Source of the DNA: Neptunitalea lumnitzerae
GTDB lineage: Bacteria > Bacteroidota > Bacteroidia > Flavobacteriales > Flavobacteriaceae
DNA: 64,000 nucleotides
Direction: 5' to 3'
Assembly (NCBI RefSeq): GCF_027924185.1
Contig: NZ_BRVO01000001.1
Location: forward strand, 1,116,001 to 1,180,000
Shown: in pieces, positions 52,537-61,430 of the stretch
How positions within the stretch are numbered: the first letter of the stretch is position 1
How the letters are laid out: every line of letters starts with the position of its first letter
Notes under the pieces: model-generated
Seen by the model: only the letters and a program-made list of their open reading frames with translations
Databases searched by the model: none
What the model was told of the DNA's origin: nothing
Position numbers and translations under genes: made by a program

Positions 52537-53307
52537 ATGAAAAGAAGGTTTTATTTTCTTCTTGTAGTTTCCATTTTTTTAATGCAGTCATGTGTTTCAA
52601 AAAAAGAAGTAGTTTATTTTCAAGATGCCAATGAATCTGAACAAGCAATTCCTGTTATTTCTACTAAAATAGAACCAAATGATATTTTGAGTATTCAGGT
52701 GAGTGCACAAGATCCTATTGCTGCTGCACCTTATAATTTAGGGTCTGGTAATGCCACAGGCGGGGCTTTAAATAATATAGAAATCTTAAAATTAAATGGA
52801 TATTTAGTATCTCCAGAGGGGATGGTGACATTACCTGTTTTAGGTGAATATGAAGCAAAAGGTAAAAATATTGAAGAGATACGACTAGAGATAGAAAATA
52901 TGCTTATCGAAGGAGGGCATTTAGTAGCTCCCACTGTTAATGTTAGACTTTTAAATGCAAAGGTTACTGTTATGGGAGAGGTAAAAGTGCCAGGTACATA
53001 TACTTTTACTGAACAAAGAATAACATTACCTCAAGCTCTTGGTTATGCTGGAGATTTAACCATTAATGGTAAGAGAGATGATATTTTAATAATAAGAGAA
53101 GAAGACGGTAAAAGAACTATGAAGAGAATTGATATGACCACAACAGATTGGTTTAATTCTCCTTATTTTTATATCAAACAGAATGATGTAATTGTTGTTA
53201 GTCCAAATAATGCTAAAGTAAAAAGTGCTGGTTTAATAGGTAATGCAGCGACAGTTCTTACTGCTGTATCGGTTATGTTAAGTGCTATAGTGATAATTAC
53301 AAGATAA
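52537..53307 (+). CDS. wza: Polysaccharide export lipoprotein Wza
   Basis: Outer-membrane export channel of the Wzx/Wzy pathway. The 256 residues begin MKRRFYFLLVVSIFLMQSC with a lipobox Cys19, then a poly-export domain (IEPNDILSIQVSAQDP) and a SLBB-type domain (VTVMGEVKVPGTYTFTEQRITLPQALGYAGD, seen in parts), and a C-terminal hydrophobic helix. An in-frame ATG at 52519 would add six residues; I prefer 52537 because of the -7 box at 52504-52511. It is followed 3 nt later by wzc. Confidence 0.92.
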   Translation: MKRRFYFLLVVSIFLMQSCVSKKEVVYFQDANESEQAIPVISTKIEPNDILSIQVSAQDPIAAAPYNLGSGNATGGALNNIEILKLNGYLVSPEGMVTLPVLGEYEAKGKNIEEIRLEIENMLIEGGHLVAPTVNVRLLNAKVTVMGEVKVPGTYTFTEQRITLPQALGYAGDLTINGKRDDILIIREEDGKRTMKRIDMTTTDWFNSPYFYIKQNDVIVVSPNNAKVKSAGLIGNAATVLTAVSVMLSAIVIITR

Positions 53308-53310
53308 TCT

Positions 53311-55728
53311 ATGAAAAAGAATCAAGATTTTTCCTTGTCGGAAGTACAAGATGATACGACTATAGATATTAAGGAAATACTTTTTAGGTATTTATCTTTT
53401 TGGCCATGGTTTGTTCTTAGTTGCATGATTAGTTTAGTATGTGCATTTGTGTATATATACTATACACCTAATGTATATAATTCTGAAGCTAAAATTAAAG
53501 TGATAGATGACTCTAATGAAATGGAAGTAGCATTTGACTACAGGTCTTTATTAGGGGGCTCGCGTATTAATCTAGATAATGAGATAGCGGTTTTAACTTC
53601 ATTTAGACTATTAGATCGGGTTGTAGATTCGTTAGATTTGGATGTAAGGTACAGAGCAGAAGGAAAAATTAAGAGTGCAGAACTTTTTAAAGCACCCTTT
53701 GTTGTAGAGAAAATAGAACCTGAAAATGGAGGCGATGTAAGTGGGTTATTTACTATTAATTTAAAGCCAGATCATTTTGAAATTACAGACGTTGAAGATT
53801 TAGTATACAAAGTTCCGTATACTGATAATAATGTTGAAGGATTACCATTTACTATTGATTTATTAAGGGAAGTTGATAATGTTGAGAAGTATTTTGAAAC
53901 TAAATACCTTGTTTATCTTACAACAAATAAGCGGGCAGTACTCTCTTTAAGAGGGGGGTTAAATGTTAGGCCTACTACTCAAGAAAGTGAGATTTTAACT
54001 TTGAGTTTGGCGGGTGAGAATCCAAGAAGAACAGAAGAAATATTAAATACCATTGTTTACGAGTTTAATCTTGATGGGGTTCGTGATAGGCAATTGGTAA
54101 GTAAGCGTACAATTGATTTTATTGATAGTCGTTTTAGTGGTTTAGTAGAGGAATTAGATTCTATTGAGGTAGAAAAAGAAGATTATAAAAAGAATAGTGA
54201 TTTATCTTTTATCGAGGCAGATGTGCAGGCTACAATTGAAAAACGAGCTGCTTTAGATGATCAATATTATACACTGCAAACTCAAATTTCTTTGGTGAAG
54301 TTATTGAAAGATTCTTTAGAAGAGGAGCCAGAGTTTTCTTTGTTACCAGCCGATATAGGTATAGAAAACCCTTCTGTTAATACTCAGGTTACAGAGTATA
54401 ATGCGTTGGTTTTAAATCGTCAGAAGTTATTAGATGTTGGTGCTGGTGAAAATAATCCGGAGATTAAAAGTCTAACATTTCAATTACAAACTCTACGAAA
54501 AAATATTATAGCGTCTTTAAAGGTTTATAGAGAGCAGTTAAATGTTAGTTTAAAACAAGTTAAAGATATTAGAGGTGGGGCTTATGGTGCTTTTTCTAAT
54601 ATACCTAAAAAGGAAAGGGTTTTAAGAGAAATTGTAAGACAACAAAATCTTAAAGAAGCCTTGTATCTTATGTTGCTACAAAAAAGAGAAGAGGCAGCCA
54701 TTAGTTATGCTGTTACTGCACCTTCAATAAAAGTTGTAGATTACGCAGTAACTAATGATGTTCCAGTATCTCCAAAGAAAAAGATTATACTGGCAATAGG
54801 TTTAATTTTTGGACTAGCCGTTCCTTTTGTAATTATCAATGTAATTTTTCTCTTGGATAATAAAGTGCATGATAGAGTTGATGTTGAAAAAGAAAACCCT
54901 GAAATACCTGTATTGGCAGAAATTCCTTTTATTCCAGACGATAATAAGATGTTCAATACTGTTGATGACCGTTCTGTTTTAGCCGAATCATTCAGGATTT
55001 TGTCTACTAACGTAGATTATGTGTTGGGTAATAAAAATGAAGATGGTACTGGTAAAGTAGTTTTTGTAACTTCTACTATTAAAGGAGAAGGTAAAACCTT
55101 TGCTGCTATAAATATGTCGTTGGCTTTTGCAAGTGTTAATCATAAGGTGCTGTTAATTGGAGCAGATTTACGTAACCCGCAGCTTCATAAATATTTTAAA
55201 GTAAGTAAAGATCATAACCGTGGACTTAGTGCGTATTTACATAGTAACGATATGGATTTTGATGAGTGTGTTACTAAGCAAATAGGAATTAGTGAATATT
55301 TTGATGTGTGTTTTAGCGGGATAGTGCCTCCTAATGCACCTCAGTTATTAACTAGTGCACGCTTTGCTCAATTTGTAGAAGAAGCTAAACAGCGTTATGA
55401 TTATGTGATTTTTGATTTAGCACCTACATTGTTGGTTACAGATACACTTATTGTGTCTAAATATGCAGACGAAACTGTGTACTTAGTTAGAGCAGGATAT
55501 ACAGAGAAGAAAATATTGAAATTCTCTAAAGACCTTAATCATAGAAACAAGCTTAATAATATGGCTTATATTATCAATAATGTTGGAGAGAAGAAGTCTT
55601 ACAAGTATGGTTATGAGTATGGTTATAATTATAGCTATAGTTATAATTATGGATATGGATATGGATATGGTAATGATGTGAGGCAAAGAAAAAAACCTTG
55701 GTATAAAAGGTTGTTCGGAATTAAATAA
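53311..55728 (+). CDS. wzc: Chain-length determinant / BY-kinase Wzc
   Basis: An 805-residue inner-membrane co-polymerase with a cytoplasmic tyrosine kinase. Two membrane helices (about 30-50 and 490-515) flank a periplasmic coiled-coil domain (PCP region). The kinase has Walker A TSTIKGEGKTFAAI (near 586-599), Walker A' LLIGADLRNPQ and Walker B YVIFDLAPTLLVTD. The C-terminal tail has twelve Tyr-x dipeptides in a row (55600-55671), the autophosphorylation cluster, then a basic end. CpsB at 56.9 kb would dephosphorylate it. It controls polymer length and export with Wza. Confidence 0.94.
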   Translation: MKKNQDFSLSEVQDDTTIDIKEILFRYLSFWPWFVLSCMISLVCAFVYIYYTPNVYNSEAKIKVIDDSNEMEVAFDYRSLLGGSRINLDNEIAVLTSFRLLDRVVDSLDLDVRYRAEGKIKSAELFKAPFVVEKIEPENGGDVSGLFTINLKPDHFEITDVEDLVYKVPYTDNNVEGLPFTIDLLREVDNVEKYFETKYLVYLTTNKRAVLSLRGGLNVRPTTQESEILTLSLAGENPRRTEEILNTIVYEFNLDGVRDRQLVSKRTIDFIDSRFSGLVEELDSIEVEKEDYKKNSDLSFIEADVQATIEKRAALDDQYYTLQTQISLVKLLKDSLEEEPEFSLLPADIGIENPSVNTQVTEYNALVLNRQKLLDVGAGENNPEIKSLTFQLQTLRKNIIASLKVYREQLNVSLKQVKDIRGGAYGAFSNIPKKERVLREIVRQQNLKEALYLMLLQKREEAAISYAVTAPSIKVVDYAVTNDVPVSPKKKIILAIGLIFGLAVPFVIINVIFLLDNKVHDRVDVEKENPEIPVLAEIPFIPDDNKMFNTVDDRSVLAESFRILSTNVDYVLGNKNEDGTGKVVFVTSTIKGEGKTFAAINMSLAFASVNHKVLLIGADLRNPQLHKYFKVSKDHNRGLSAYLHSNDMDFDECVTKQIGISEYFDVCFSGIVPPNAPQLLTSARFAQFVEEAKQRYDYVIFDLAPTLLVTDTLIVSKYADETVYLVRAGYTEKKILKFSKDLNHRNKLNNMAYIINNVGEKKSYKYGYEYGYNYSYSYNYGYGYGYGNDVRQRKKPWYKRLFGIK
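55600..55671 (+). repeat. Hexamer repeat encoding a (Tyr-x)12 tail of Wzc
   Basis: Twelve successive 6-nt units, each TAT or TAC followed by a small-residue codon (GGT, GGA, AAT, AGC, AAG, GAG), encode YKYGYEYGYNYSYSYNYG then three more YG. The unit length keeps frame, so gain or loss would change the number of phosphoacceptor tyrosines without breaking the gene. Confidence 0.9.
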
Positions 55729-55743
55729 CACAAAGTTTTTCAT

Positions 55744-55781
55744 AAAAAAACCTCATTGAATCATTTCATTGAGGTTTTTTT
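55744..55781 (+). terminator. Terminator after wzc
   Basis: AAAAAAACCTCA (55744-55755) and TGAGGTTTTTTT (55770-55781) pair fully, extended by TGA/TCA after a one-base mismatch. A T run ends the structure. It closes the wza-wzc unit. Confidence 0.82.
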
Positions 55782-55794
55782 ATTTTTAATCGAT

Positions 55795-55802
55795 TAGATT
55801 TG
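55795..55802 (+). promoter_or_regulatory. Possible -7 box upstream of UDP-xylose synthase
   Basis: TAGATTTG matches TAnnTTTG. It lies after the wzc terminator and about 79 bp before the start codon. No TTTG is visible at the right distance. Confidence 0.35.
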
Positions 55803-55880
55803 TATTGAAGGTATAATTTCACTTATAAATATTAAAATTGTACCTAATTGTTTTTTAAATCTTAATCATTTTTTTCAGGC

Positions 55881-56813
55881 ATGAGGATATTAGTTACCGG
55901 AGGTGTTGGTTTTATTGGGTCTCATTTATGTGAAACATTGTTAAACCAAGGACATGAGGTATTGTGTTTAGATAATTATTTTACAGGTTCTAAACGTAAC
56001 ATTGTTCATTTGTTAGAGCACCCTTATTTTGAACTTATAAGACACGATGTAACGAGTCCGTATTATGCAGAGGTAGATCAGATTTATAATTTAGCTTGTC
56101 CGGCAAGCCCAATTCATTATCAGCATAACCCTATTAAAACGGTTAAAACATCGGTTATAGGGGCTATAAATATGCTAGGGTTAGCCAAAAGGGTAGGAGC
56201 TACCATTTTACAGGCTAGTACAAGTGAGGTGTATGGCGATCCGTTAATTAATCCTCAGGTAGAGTCTTATTGGGGTAATGTGAACCCTATAGGTGCAAGA
56301 TCATGCTACGATGAAGGTAAAAGATGTGCTGAAACATTGTTTGTTAATTATCACGAACAAAATAATGTAGATGTTAGAATTGTGAGAATATTTAATACCT
56401 ACGGACCAAACATGAGTGTGAATGATGGTAGAGTGGTTTCTAATTTTATAATTCAGGCCCTAAAGAATGAGCCGATAACTATTTTTGGAGACGGACAGCA
56501 AACACGTTCTTTTCAGTATGTTGATGATTTGGTGAATGGAATGATGTTGATGATGAATAATGATGGTTTTACAGGGCCCGTTAATATTGGTAATCCTGGT
56601 GAGTTTACAATGATTGAGTTGGCAGAGAAAATAATTCAATTAACAGGGTCTGCTTCTAAGCTTAGCTTTTTACCATTGCCACAAGATGATCCTAAGCAAA
56701 GAAAACCAGATATTACACTTGCAAAAGAGAAATTGGGTTGGGAGCCTACTGTGCCCCTTGAGGCTGGCTTAATTAAAACAATTTCTTATTTTGATAAAGT
56801 GTTGTCAGAGTAA
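55881..56813 (+). CDS. UDP-glucuronate decarboxylase (UDP-xylose synthase)
   Basis: Converts UDP-glucuronate to UDP-xylose and CO2 with bound NAD+. The 310 residues show [16 protein letters not shown] (6-21), [19 protein letters not shown] and the active-site [14 protein letters not shown], all specific for [12 protein letters not shown] and [10 protein letters not shown] follow family patterns. It uses the product of ugd in the same locus, so D-xylose is an expected component of the polymer. It follows a terminator, so it belongs to a separate unit with the phosphatase gene. Confidence 0.95.
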   Translation: MRILVTGGVGFIGSHLCETLLNQGHEVLCLDNYFTGSKRNIVHLLEHPYFELIRHDVTSPYYAEVDQIYNLACPASPIHYQHNPIKTVKTSVIGAINMLGLAKRVGATILQASTSEVYGDPLINPQVESYWGNVNPIGARSCYDEGKRCAETLFVNYHEQNNVDVRIVRIFNTYGPNMSVNDGRVVSNFIIQALKNEPITIFGDGQQTRSFQYVDDLVNGMMLMMNNDGFTGPVNIGNPGEFTMIELAEKIIQLTGSASKLSFLPLPQDDPKQRKPDITLAKEKLGWEPTVPLEAGLIKTISYFDKVLSE

Positions 56814-56849
56814 AAATAAAGGAGTAATTGACGAAAGAAGTTTAGCGGT

Positions 56850-57590
56850 ATGTTGTTTGGTTTTAAGAAAAAGTATCTTTTAAAAGATGTGTTATTAGAT
56901 AATTATGTAGATATTCATTCTCATATTTTACCAGGAATAGATGATGGGGCCGATTCGGTAGAAACTTCTGAGGATCTGTTGAAGTCCATGCGGTCTTTGG
57001 GTTTTTCAAGAATAATAACTACGCCTCATACATTACCAAATGTTTGGGATAATACAACAGAATCTATTACTGGTGCTTATACTAAGCTCATAAAGGAAAA
57101 ACAAGATTTAACTAGCCAAGTACAGCTAAAGGTAGCCTCTGAGTATTTTTTAGATAATGAGTTTTTAGAAAAAACCTTGGAGCAGAATAATCTGTTAACA
57201 TTAAAAGATAATTATCTTTTGGTAGAGTTGTCTTATTTAAATCCGCCGATAGCCTTAAATGAGATATTGTTTGCCATACAAATGAAGGGCTATCAGCCCG
57301 TTTTAGCGCACCCAGAGCGCTATTTGTACTATCACAATACAAAGGACACCTATGAGGCTTTAAAAAATGCAGGTTGTCTATTTCAGTTAAATTTACTTTC
57401 GGTTGTTGGGTACTATGGTAAAGGTGTTATGGAAACGGCAGATTACTTGCTGAAAAATGGTTTTATAGATTTCACAGGCTCAGATATACACCATAAGAGG
57501 CATATTGCAGCTTTTGACAGGAAGGTGATGATAAAATCGATAGAGGCATTAAAAGTGGCTATGAGTAAGAATCAGTTTTTTGCTGACTAA
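56850..57590 (+). CDS. cpsB: CpsB/YwqE-type PHP tyrosine phosphatase
   Basis: Dephosphorylates the BY-kinase Wzc, cycling it between states that control chain length. The 246 residues carry the PHP-fold metal motifs YVDIHSHILPGIDDGA (16-31), TPHTLPNVW, LAHPERYLYY and DFTGSDIHHKRH. Length matches the CpsB/CapC family (about 245-255). It is 36 nt after the UXS gene and ends the polysaccharide locus. Confidence 0.93.
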   Translation: MLFGFKKKYLLKDVLLDNYVDIHSHILPGIDDGADSVETSEDLLKSMRSLGFSRIITTPHTLPNVWDNTTESITGAYTKLIKEKQDLTSQVQLKVASEYFLDNEFLEKTLEQNNLLTLKDNYLLVELSYLNPPIALNEILFAIQMKGYQPVLAHPERYLYYHNTKDTYEALKNAGCLFQLNLLSVVGYYGKGVMETADYLLKNGFIDFTGSDIHHKRHIAAFDRKVMIKSIEALKVAMSKNQFFAD

Positions 57591-57856
57591 ATTCTTAGCA
57601 TCCTTATTTATTCTTAATCTTTCACTTTAAAGCGTAGCCTTGACCTTTTAAAATGTTTTTAAAAGGTTTCTATTGTTGTTTCTGTTATTTAGATGCTGAA
57701 ATAGTTTTACTTCTATTTGTTTTAACTTTCGTTTAATGTTTATGTAAGCTTCTATTGAGGGTTAGAAATTGTACTAATTTATTATTATTGAAAGTATTAG
57801 TGAACGGAGTTTCTGTTTTCTAATAGGTAGGGTGTATTTGGGGTAGCTATATAATA
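57591..57856. other. Non-coding stretch after the polysaccharide locus
   Basis: About 265 bases between cpsB and the tRNA-Phe terminator. I see no gene, tRNA, consensus promoter or strong hairpin. Confidence 0.5.
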
Positions 57857-57889
57857 AAAAAACCTGATAACAGTGTTATCAGGTTTTTT
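57857..57889. terminator. Bidirectional terminator beside tRNA-Phe
   Basis: AAAAAACCTGATAAC (57857-57871) and GTTATCAGGTTTTTT (57875-57889) form a 15-bp stem around AGT. Its A and T flanks serve both the tRNA transcript (minus) and any cpsB read-through (plus). Confidence 0.9.
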
Positions 57890-57892
57890 ATG

Positions 57893-57965
57893 TGGTACCT
57901 CCAGGAATCGAACCAGGGACACAAGGATTTTCAGTCCTTTGCTCTACCAACTGAGCTAAGGTACC
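57893..57965 (-). tRNA. tRNA-Phe (anticodon GAA)
   Basis: On the minus strand GGTACCT pairs with AGGTACC in the acceptor arm. GCTCAGTTGGTAGAGC is the D arm, AGGACTGAAAATCCT the anticodon arm with loop CTGAAAA and anticodon GAA, and CCTGGTTCGATTCCAGG the T arm. Discriminator A, no encoded CCA. 73 nt, class I. Confidence 0.97.
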
Positions 57966-57987
57966 AGTTGATTGCTTATTGCGGGTG

Positions 57988-58018
57988 CAAATATAGGAGC
58001 AAATTTTAATTATGCAAA
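57988..58018 (-). promoter_or_regulatory. Promoter of tRNA-Phe
   Basis: On the minus strand TTTG (58015-58018), a 19-bp spacer and TATATTTG (57988-57995) match the consensus exactly, about 23 bp before the tRNA. Confidence 0.75.
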
Positions 58019-58022
58019 ACAT

Positions 58023-58051
58023 TTTGAAAAAAAAATGGTTTTGTACCTTTG
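58023..58051 (+). promoter_or_regulatory. Promoter of coaX
   Basis: TTTG (58023-58026), a 17-bp spacer and TACCTTTG (58044-58051) fit the consensus. Its -33 element lies only 4 bp beyond the -33 element of the divergent tRNA-Phe promoter. Confidence 0.65.
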
Positions 58052-58066
58052 GTTTTCTAACAAAAC

Positions 58067-58798
58067 ATGATGAATCTAATTATAGATATTGGAAATACGT
58101 TTTCCAAAGTTGCTGTTTTTCAAAATGATATGATAGTGTCCGTTGTTTCGGTGTCCTTTGGAGAACTGCAAAAAAAAATTTTAAAAATTTTTGAAACAAA
58201 TTCTATTTCTCGTTCAATTGTATCTTCTGTAGCGGAAATTCCTTCAGATGTATTAGCATTGCTTAAATCAGAAACAGGAATGGTTTTAATGTCTAATGAC
58301 TTAAAAATGCCATTTAGTAATAAGTATAAAACTCCTGAGACTTTAGGAGAGGATAGGTTGGCGTTAATTGCAGGGGCTGTAAAGAGCTATCCTAAAAAGA
58401 ATGTTTTAGTAATAGATGCTGGTACATGCGTTACTTACGATTTTGTAAATAGTAATGCAGAGTATTTAGGTGGAGCTATTGCACCTGGTTTGCAAATGCG
58501 TTTAAATGCAATGCATGAATTGACTAAGAGATTGCCAAAGCTTGAGTTTTCTGAAATAGAATTTGTTACTGGTGCATCTACTAAAGAGTGTATGATGTCG
58601 GGTGCTGTAAATGGTCTTATTTATGAAATAAATGGGTTTATTTCAGATTACTATAATAATTTTAAAGATTTAACAGTTATTTTAACAGGAGGTAATGCCT
58701 TATTTTTGTCAAAAAGATTAAAAAATGGCATATTTGCCAATTCAAATTTCCTTTTAGAGGGTTTGAATTTTATTTTGGAATATAATAAACTCGAATGA
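58067..58798 (+). CDS. coaX: Type III pantothenate kinase CoaX
   Basis: Catalyses the first step of coenzyme A synthesis, pantothenate phosphorylation. The 243 residues show the ASKHA-fold motifs NLIIDIGNTFSKVAVF (phosphate 1), VLVIDAGTCVTYDFV (phosphate 2) and TVILTGGNALFLSKRL (adenosine), plus GEDRLALIAGA. Length fits the family (about 245). Two adjacent ATGs (58067 and 58070) could serve. Its stop overlaps the next start by 4 nt. First gene of an envelope gene run whose order is typical of Flavobacteriaceae. Confidence 0.96.
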   Translation: MMNLIIDIGNTFSKVAVFQNDMIVSVVSVSFGELQKKILKIFETNSISRSIVSSVAEIPSDVLALLKSETGMVLMSNDLKMPFSNKYKTPETLGEDRLALIAGAVKSYPKKNVLVIDAGTCVTYDFVNSNAEYLGGAIAPGLQMRLNAMHELTKRLPKLEFSEIEFVTGASTKECMMSGAVNGLIYEINGFISDYYNNFKDLTVILTGGNALFLSKRLKNGIFANSNFLLEGLNFILEYNKLE

Positions 58799-60069
58799 TT
58801 AAAAGATTAATAGCAATTGTAGCCTTTATAGTATTGGGGAATATTACTGCTACAGCGCAAGTAGGAACAGCATCTCCTTATTCATTTTACGGAATAGGAA
58901 GTTTGAAGTTTCAAGGAACGATGGAGAATAGAGCTATGGGCGGGTTAAGCCTTTATCCAGATAGTTTATCGTTAAGTATTCAAAACCCAGCTTCGCTTGG
59001 CGAGCTTAATATGACGAACTACTCCGTAGGAGCAACTTTTACAAGATTGAATTTGGAAAGTGATTTTGGAGATGAGACGGCTAAGTCTGCTTCTTTTGAT
59101 TATTTAACCTTGGGTTTTCCTATTAGCCGTAAACTAGGTGTTAGTTTTGGGCTTTTACCTTATACTTCTGTGGGGTATGCTATACAAAGTATTACTGGAG
59201 AAGATGGAAGTCAAGAATTGACAAGGCTTGAAGGAGAAGGAGGAATGAATAAAGTTTTTGTTGCCTTTGGGTATGAGATTACCAAGAATTTAAGTATTGG
59301 TGCTAGAGGTAGCTATGATTTTGGTAAGATAGATAATAGTATTATTAATAGTGTTCAGGGTGTAGAGTTAGGTACTAAGGAAATTAACTCTTCATCTTTG
59401 AGTGGTTTAGATTATACCATTGCTTTAAATTATTCTCAGCCTTTAAAGAATGATTATGTTTTGTATAGTACAGTACAATATACACCAGAGGCTAAGATAA
59501 GTTCTACTAACGATAGATATTTTCAGACTATTTCTATATATGATAACGGGGCTGAAGATGTGCGAGAAGAGTATGATGTTGATTTAGACGCCTTAGGTTT
59601 AGCTGAAACCGACGTAACACTGCCATCAAGAGGAACCTTTGGTTTAGGGGTTGGTAAAAGAAATGTATGGTTTTTTGGTGGAGAGTATGAATATGTAAAC
59701 ACCAGTAATTTATCTAATCCGTTTCTTTCTGTAAATGGTGTAGATTATCAAGATGGTTCTGAGTTTAGATTTGGAGGAATGTTTACGCCTGATTATGATT
59801 CTTATTCAAGTTACTTTAAACGAGCAACTTACCGTGCGGGTGTTAAGTTTCAGAATACCGGGATGATAATAAATGGTGAAGAGGTAAATGACTTTGGCAT
59901 ATCTTTTGGAGTAGGATTACCGGTTGGAAAAATTTCTAAACTTAATTTAGGGTTAGAAATAGGTTCTAGAGGAACTACTAACAGTTCTTTAATTCAAGAA
60001 AATTATGTGAATTTTAGAGTTGGATTGTCGTTATTAGACAGATGGTTTATAAAGAATAGAATTAATTAA
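58795..60069 (+). CDS. Outer-membrane beta-barrel protein
   Basis: A 424-residue exported protein: signal peptide (to ATAQ, about residue 22), then ASPYSFYGIGSLKFQGTMENRAMGGLSL, the start seen in the OmpP1/FadL-like family, and alternating aromatic/glycine strands to a final hydrophobic strand (NFRVGLSLLDRWFIKNRIN). It may transport hydrophobic compounds or act as a structural porin. It is translationally coupled to coaX (4-nt overlap) and precedes the TPR-like gene. Exact family unsure. Confidence 0.75.
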   Translation: MIKRLIAIVAFIVLGNITATAQVGTASPYSFYGIGSLKFQGTMENRAMGGLSLYPDSLSLSIQNPASLGELNMTNYSVGATFTRLNLESDFGDETAKSASFDYLTLGFPISRKLGVSFGLLPYTSVGYAIQSITGEDGSQELTRLEGEGGMNKVFVAFGYEITKNLSIGARGSYDFGKIDNSIINSVQGVELGTKEINSSSLSGLDYTIALNYSQPLKNDYVLYSTVQYTPEAKISSTNDRYFQTISIYDNGAEDVREEYDVDLDALGLAETDVTLPSRGTFGLGVGKRNVWFFGGEYEYVNTSNLSNPFLSVNGVDYQDGSEFRFGGMFTPDYDSYSSYFKRATYRAGVKFQNTGMIINGEEVNDFGISFGVGLPVGKISKLNLGLEIGSRGTTNSSLIQENYVNFRVGLSLLDRWFIKNRIN

Positions 60070-60082
60070 TTATATATTTTTA

Positions 60083-61429
60083 ATGATGAAAAACAGATTT
60101 GCATTATTGATGGTTGCCTTAATTGGGTTTTTAGGTGCATTCAGTGCTAATGCTCAAGATGATTGTAACACAAACCTATCGTTGTTTTATAACGATGCGA
60201 AAGTGAAGAATTATGAGTCTGCATACCCAACATGGAAAAAGGTATTTGATAACTGTCCTCAAGACTTTCACGTGGCGGTATATGCTTACGGAGATAAAAT
60301 TCTTGAGTACAAAATGGAAAATGACGCGGCAAACAGAGCTGAATATGTAAAGCTGTTGTTGGAGCTTTACGATAGATATCATGCAAATTTCCCAACGGGG
60401 AAATATGAGTATACGTATGCTGAAATGGTTATCGATAAAACGAAATTAATGAAGCAGGAAGGTATGCTTACCGATGAGGAGCTTTATAATATGTATAAAG
60501 ATGCTTTTGAAAAAGATAAAGCAAACTTTAATAGTGAAGTTTCTTTGTATTCGTACTTTACAACTACTGTAGATTTATACAAGGCTGAAAAATTAGATCT
60601 TCAAACGGTGTTTGATACTTATGATGGAGTAGGTTCAAAAATTGAAGAGTTAAGAAATGAGCAGTCTGAAATTATGAATCCATTATTAGAGGCTCAAGAA
60701 GCGGGTACAACATTAACTGCTAAACAAGAAAAGTCTTTAGGTAGAGCTCAAAAAAGAATGAGTAACTACGAAGGTATTTCTGAGAGCTTAGAAGCTTACA
60801 TGGGGCAATTAGGTAACTGTGAAAACTTGATTCCTTTGTTTACTAAGAATTTTGAAGCAAATAAAGATAATGAGGAGTGGTTAAATAGAGCTGCAAATGC
60901 TATGACAGAGAAAGAGTGTACAGGTGATCCTTTATACGCTCGGATTGTTGAAAAATTACACAACTTACACCCTTCTGCTAAGTCTGCAAAATACTTAGGT
61001 GTATTAGAGTATAAGAAAGGTAATAATGCTAAGGCTAAAGAGTGGTTTAAGGAATCTGTAGATTTAGAAACAGATAAATTTGAAAAGTCTAAAACTTTAG
61101 TAACTGTAGCTAGTTTGTCTTCAGGTTCTACTGCTGCAAGTTATGCTTACCAAGCATTGAAGTTTAACCCTTCAAACAAAAAAGCCTACGAAGTTATAGC
61201 TAGAGCTTACGCTGCATCTGCAAACAGTTGTGGTAGTACACCTTTCGAAAAAAGAGCTGTATACTGGTTAGCAGAAGAAATGGCTAATAAAGCAGGTAAT
61301 AGTTCTTTAGCTAGTTCTTATAAAGGGTTAGCGCCAAGTAAATCAGATATTTTTAATTCTGGTATGGCTGGTAAAACTATTAAAGTTGGATGTTGGATTA
61401 ACAAATCTGTAAAAGTTCCTAACTTATAA
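60083..61429 (+). CDS. Exported TPR-like protein
   Basis: A 448-residue protein with a signal peptide (to SANAQ, about residue 24). The rest is helical with tetratricopeptide-like periodicity (KNYESAYPTWKKVFDNCP, LGVLEYKKGNNAKAKEWFKES, SYAYQALKFNPSNKKAYEVIARAY in parts) and several cysteines that may form disulfides. No enzyme signature. Probably a periplasmic or outer-membrane scaffold. ATG 60086 is an alternative start. lptC follows 1 nt later, so readthrough through the hairpin at 61463-61497 decides lptC expression. Confidence 0.75.
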   Translation: MMKNRFALLMVALIGFLGAFSANAQDDCNTNLSLFYNDAKVKNYESAYPTWKKVFDNCPQDFHVAVYAYGDKILEYKMENDAANRAEYVKLLLELYDRYHANFPTGKYEYTYAEMVIDKTKLMKQEGMLTDEELYNMYKDAFEKDKANFNSEVSLYSYFTTTVDLYKAEKLDLQTVFDTYDGVGSKIEELRNEQSEIMNPLLEAQEAGTTLTAKQEKSLGRAQKRMSNYEGISESLEAYMGQLGNCENLIPLFTKNFEANKDNEEWLNRAANAMTEKECTGDPLYARIVEKLHNLHPSAKSAKYLGVLEYKKGNNAKAKEWFKESVDLETDKFEKSKTLVTVASLSSGSTAASYAYQALKFNPSNKKAYEVIARAYAASANSCGSTPFEKRAVYWLAEEMANKAGNSSLASSYKGLAPSKSDIFNSGMAGKTIKVGCWINKSVKVPNL

Positions 61430-61430
61430 G

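Noticed and set aside
55483-55743. Minus-strand frame rich in Ile/Thr opposite the end of wzc
   Set aside because: Created by the repetitive Tyr codons on the other strand.
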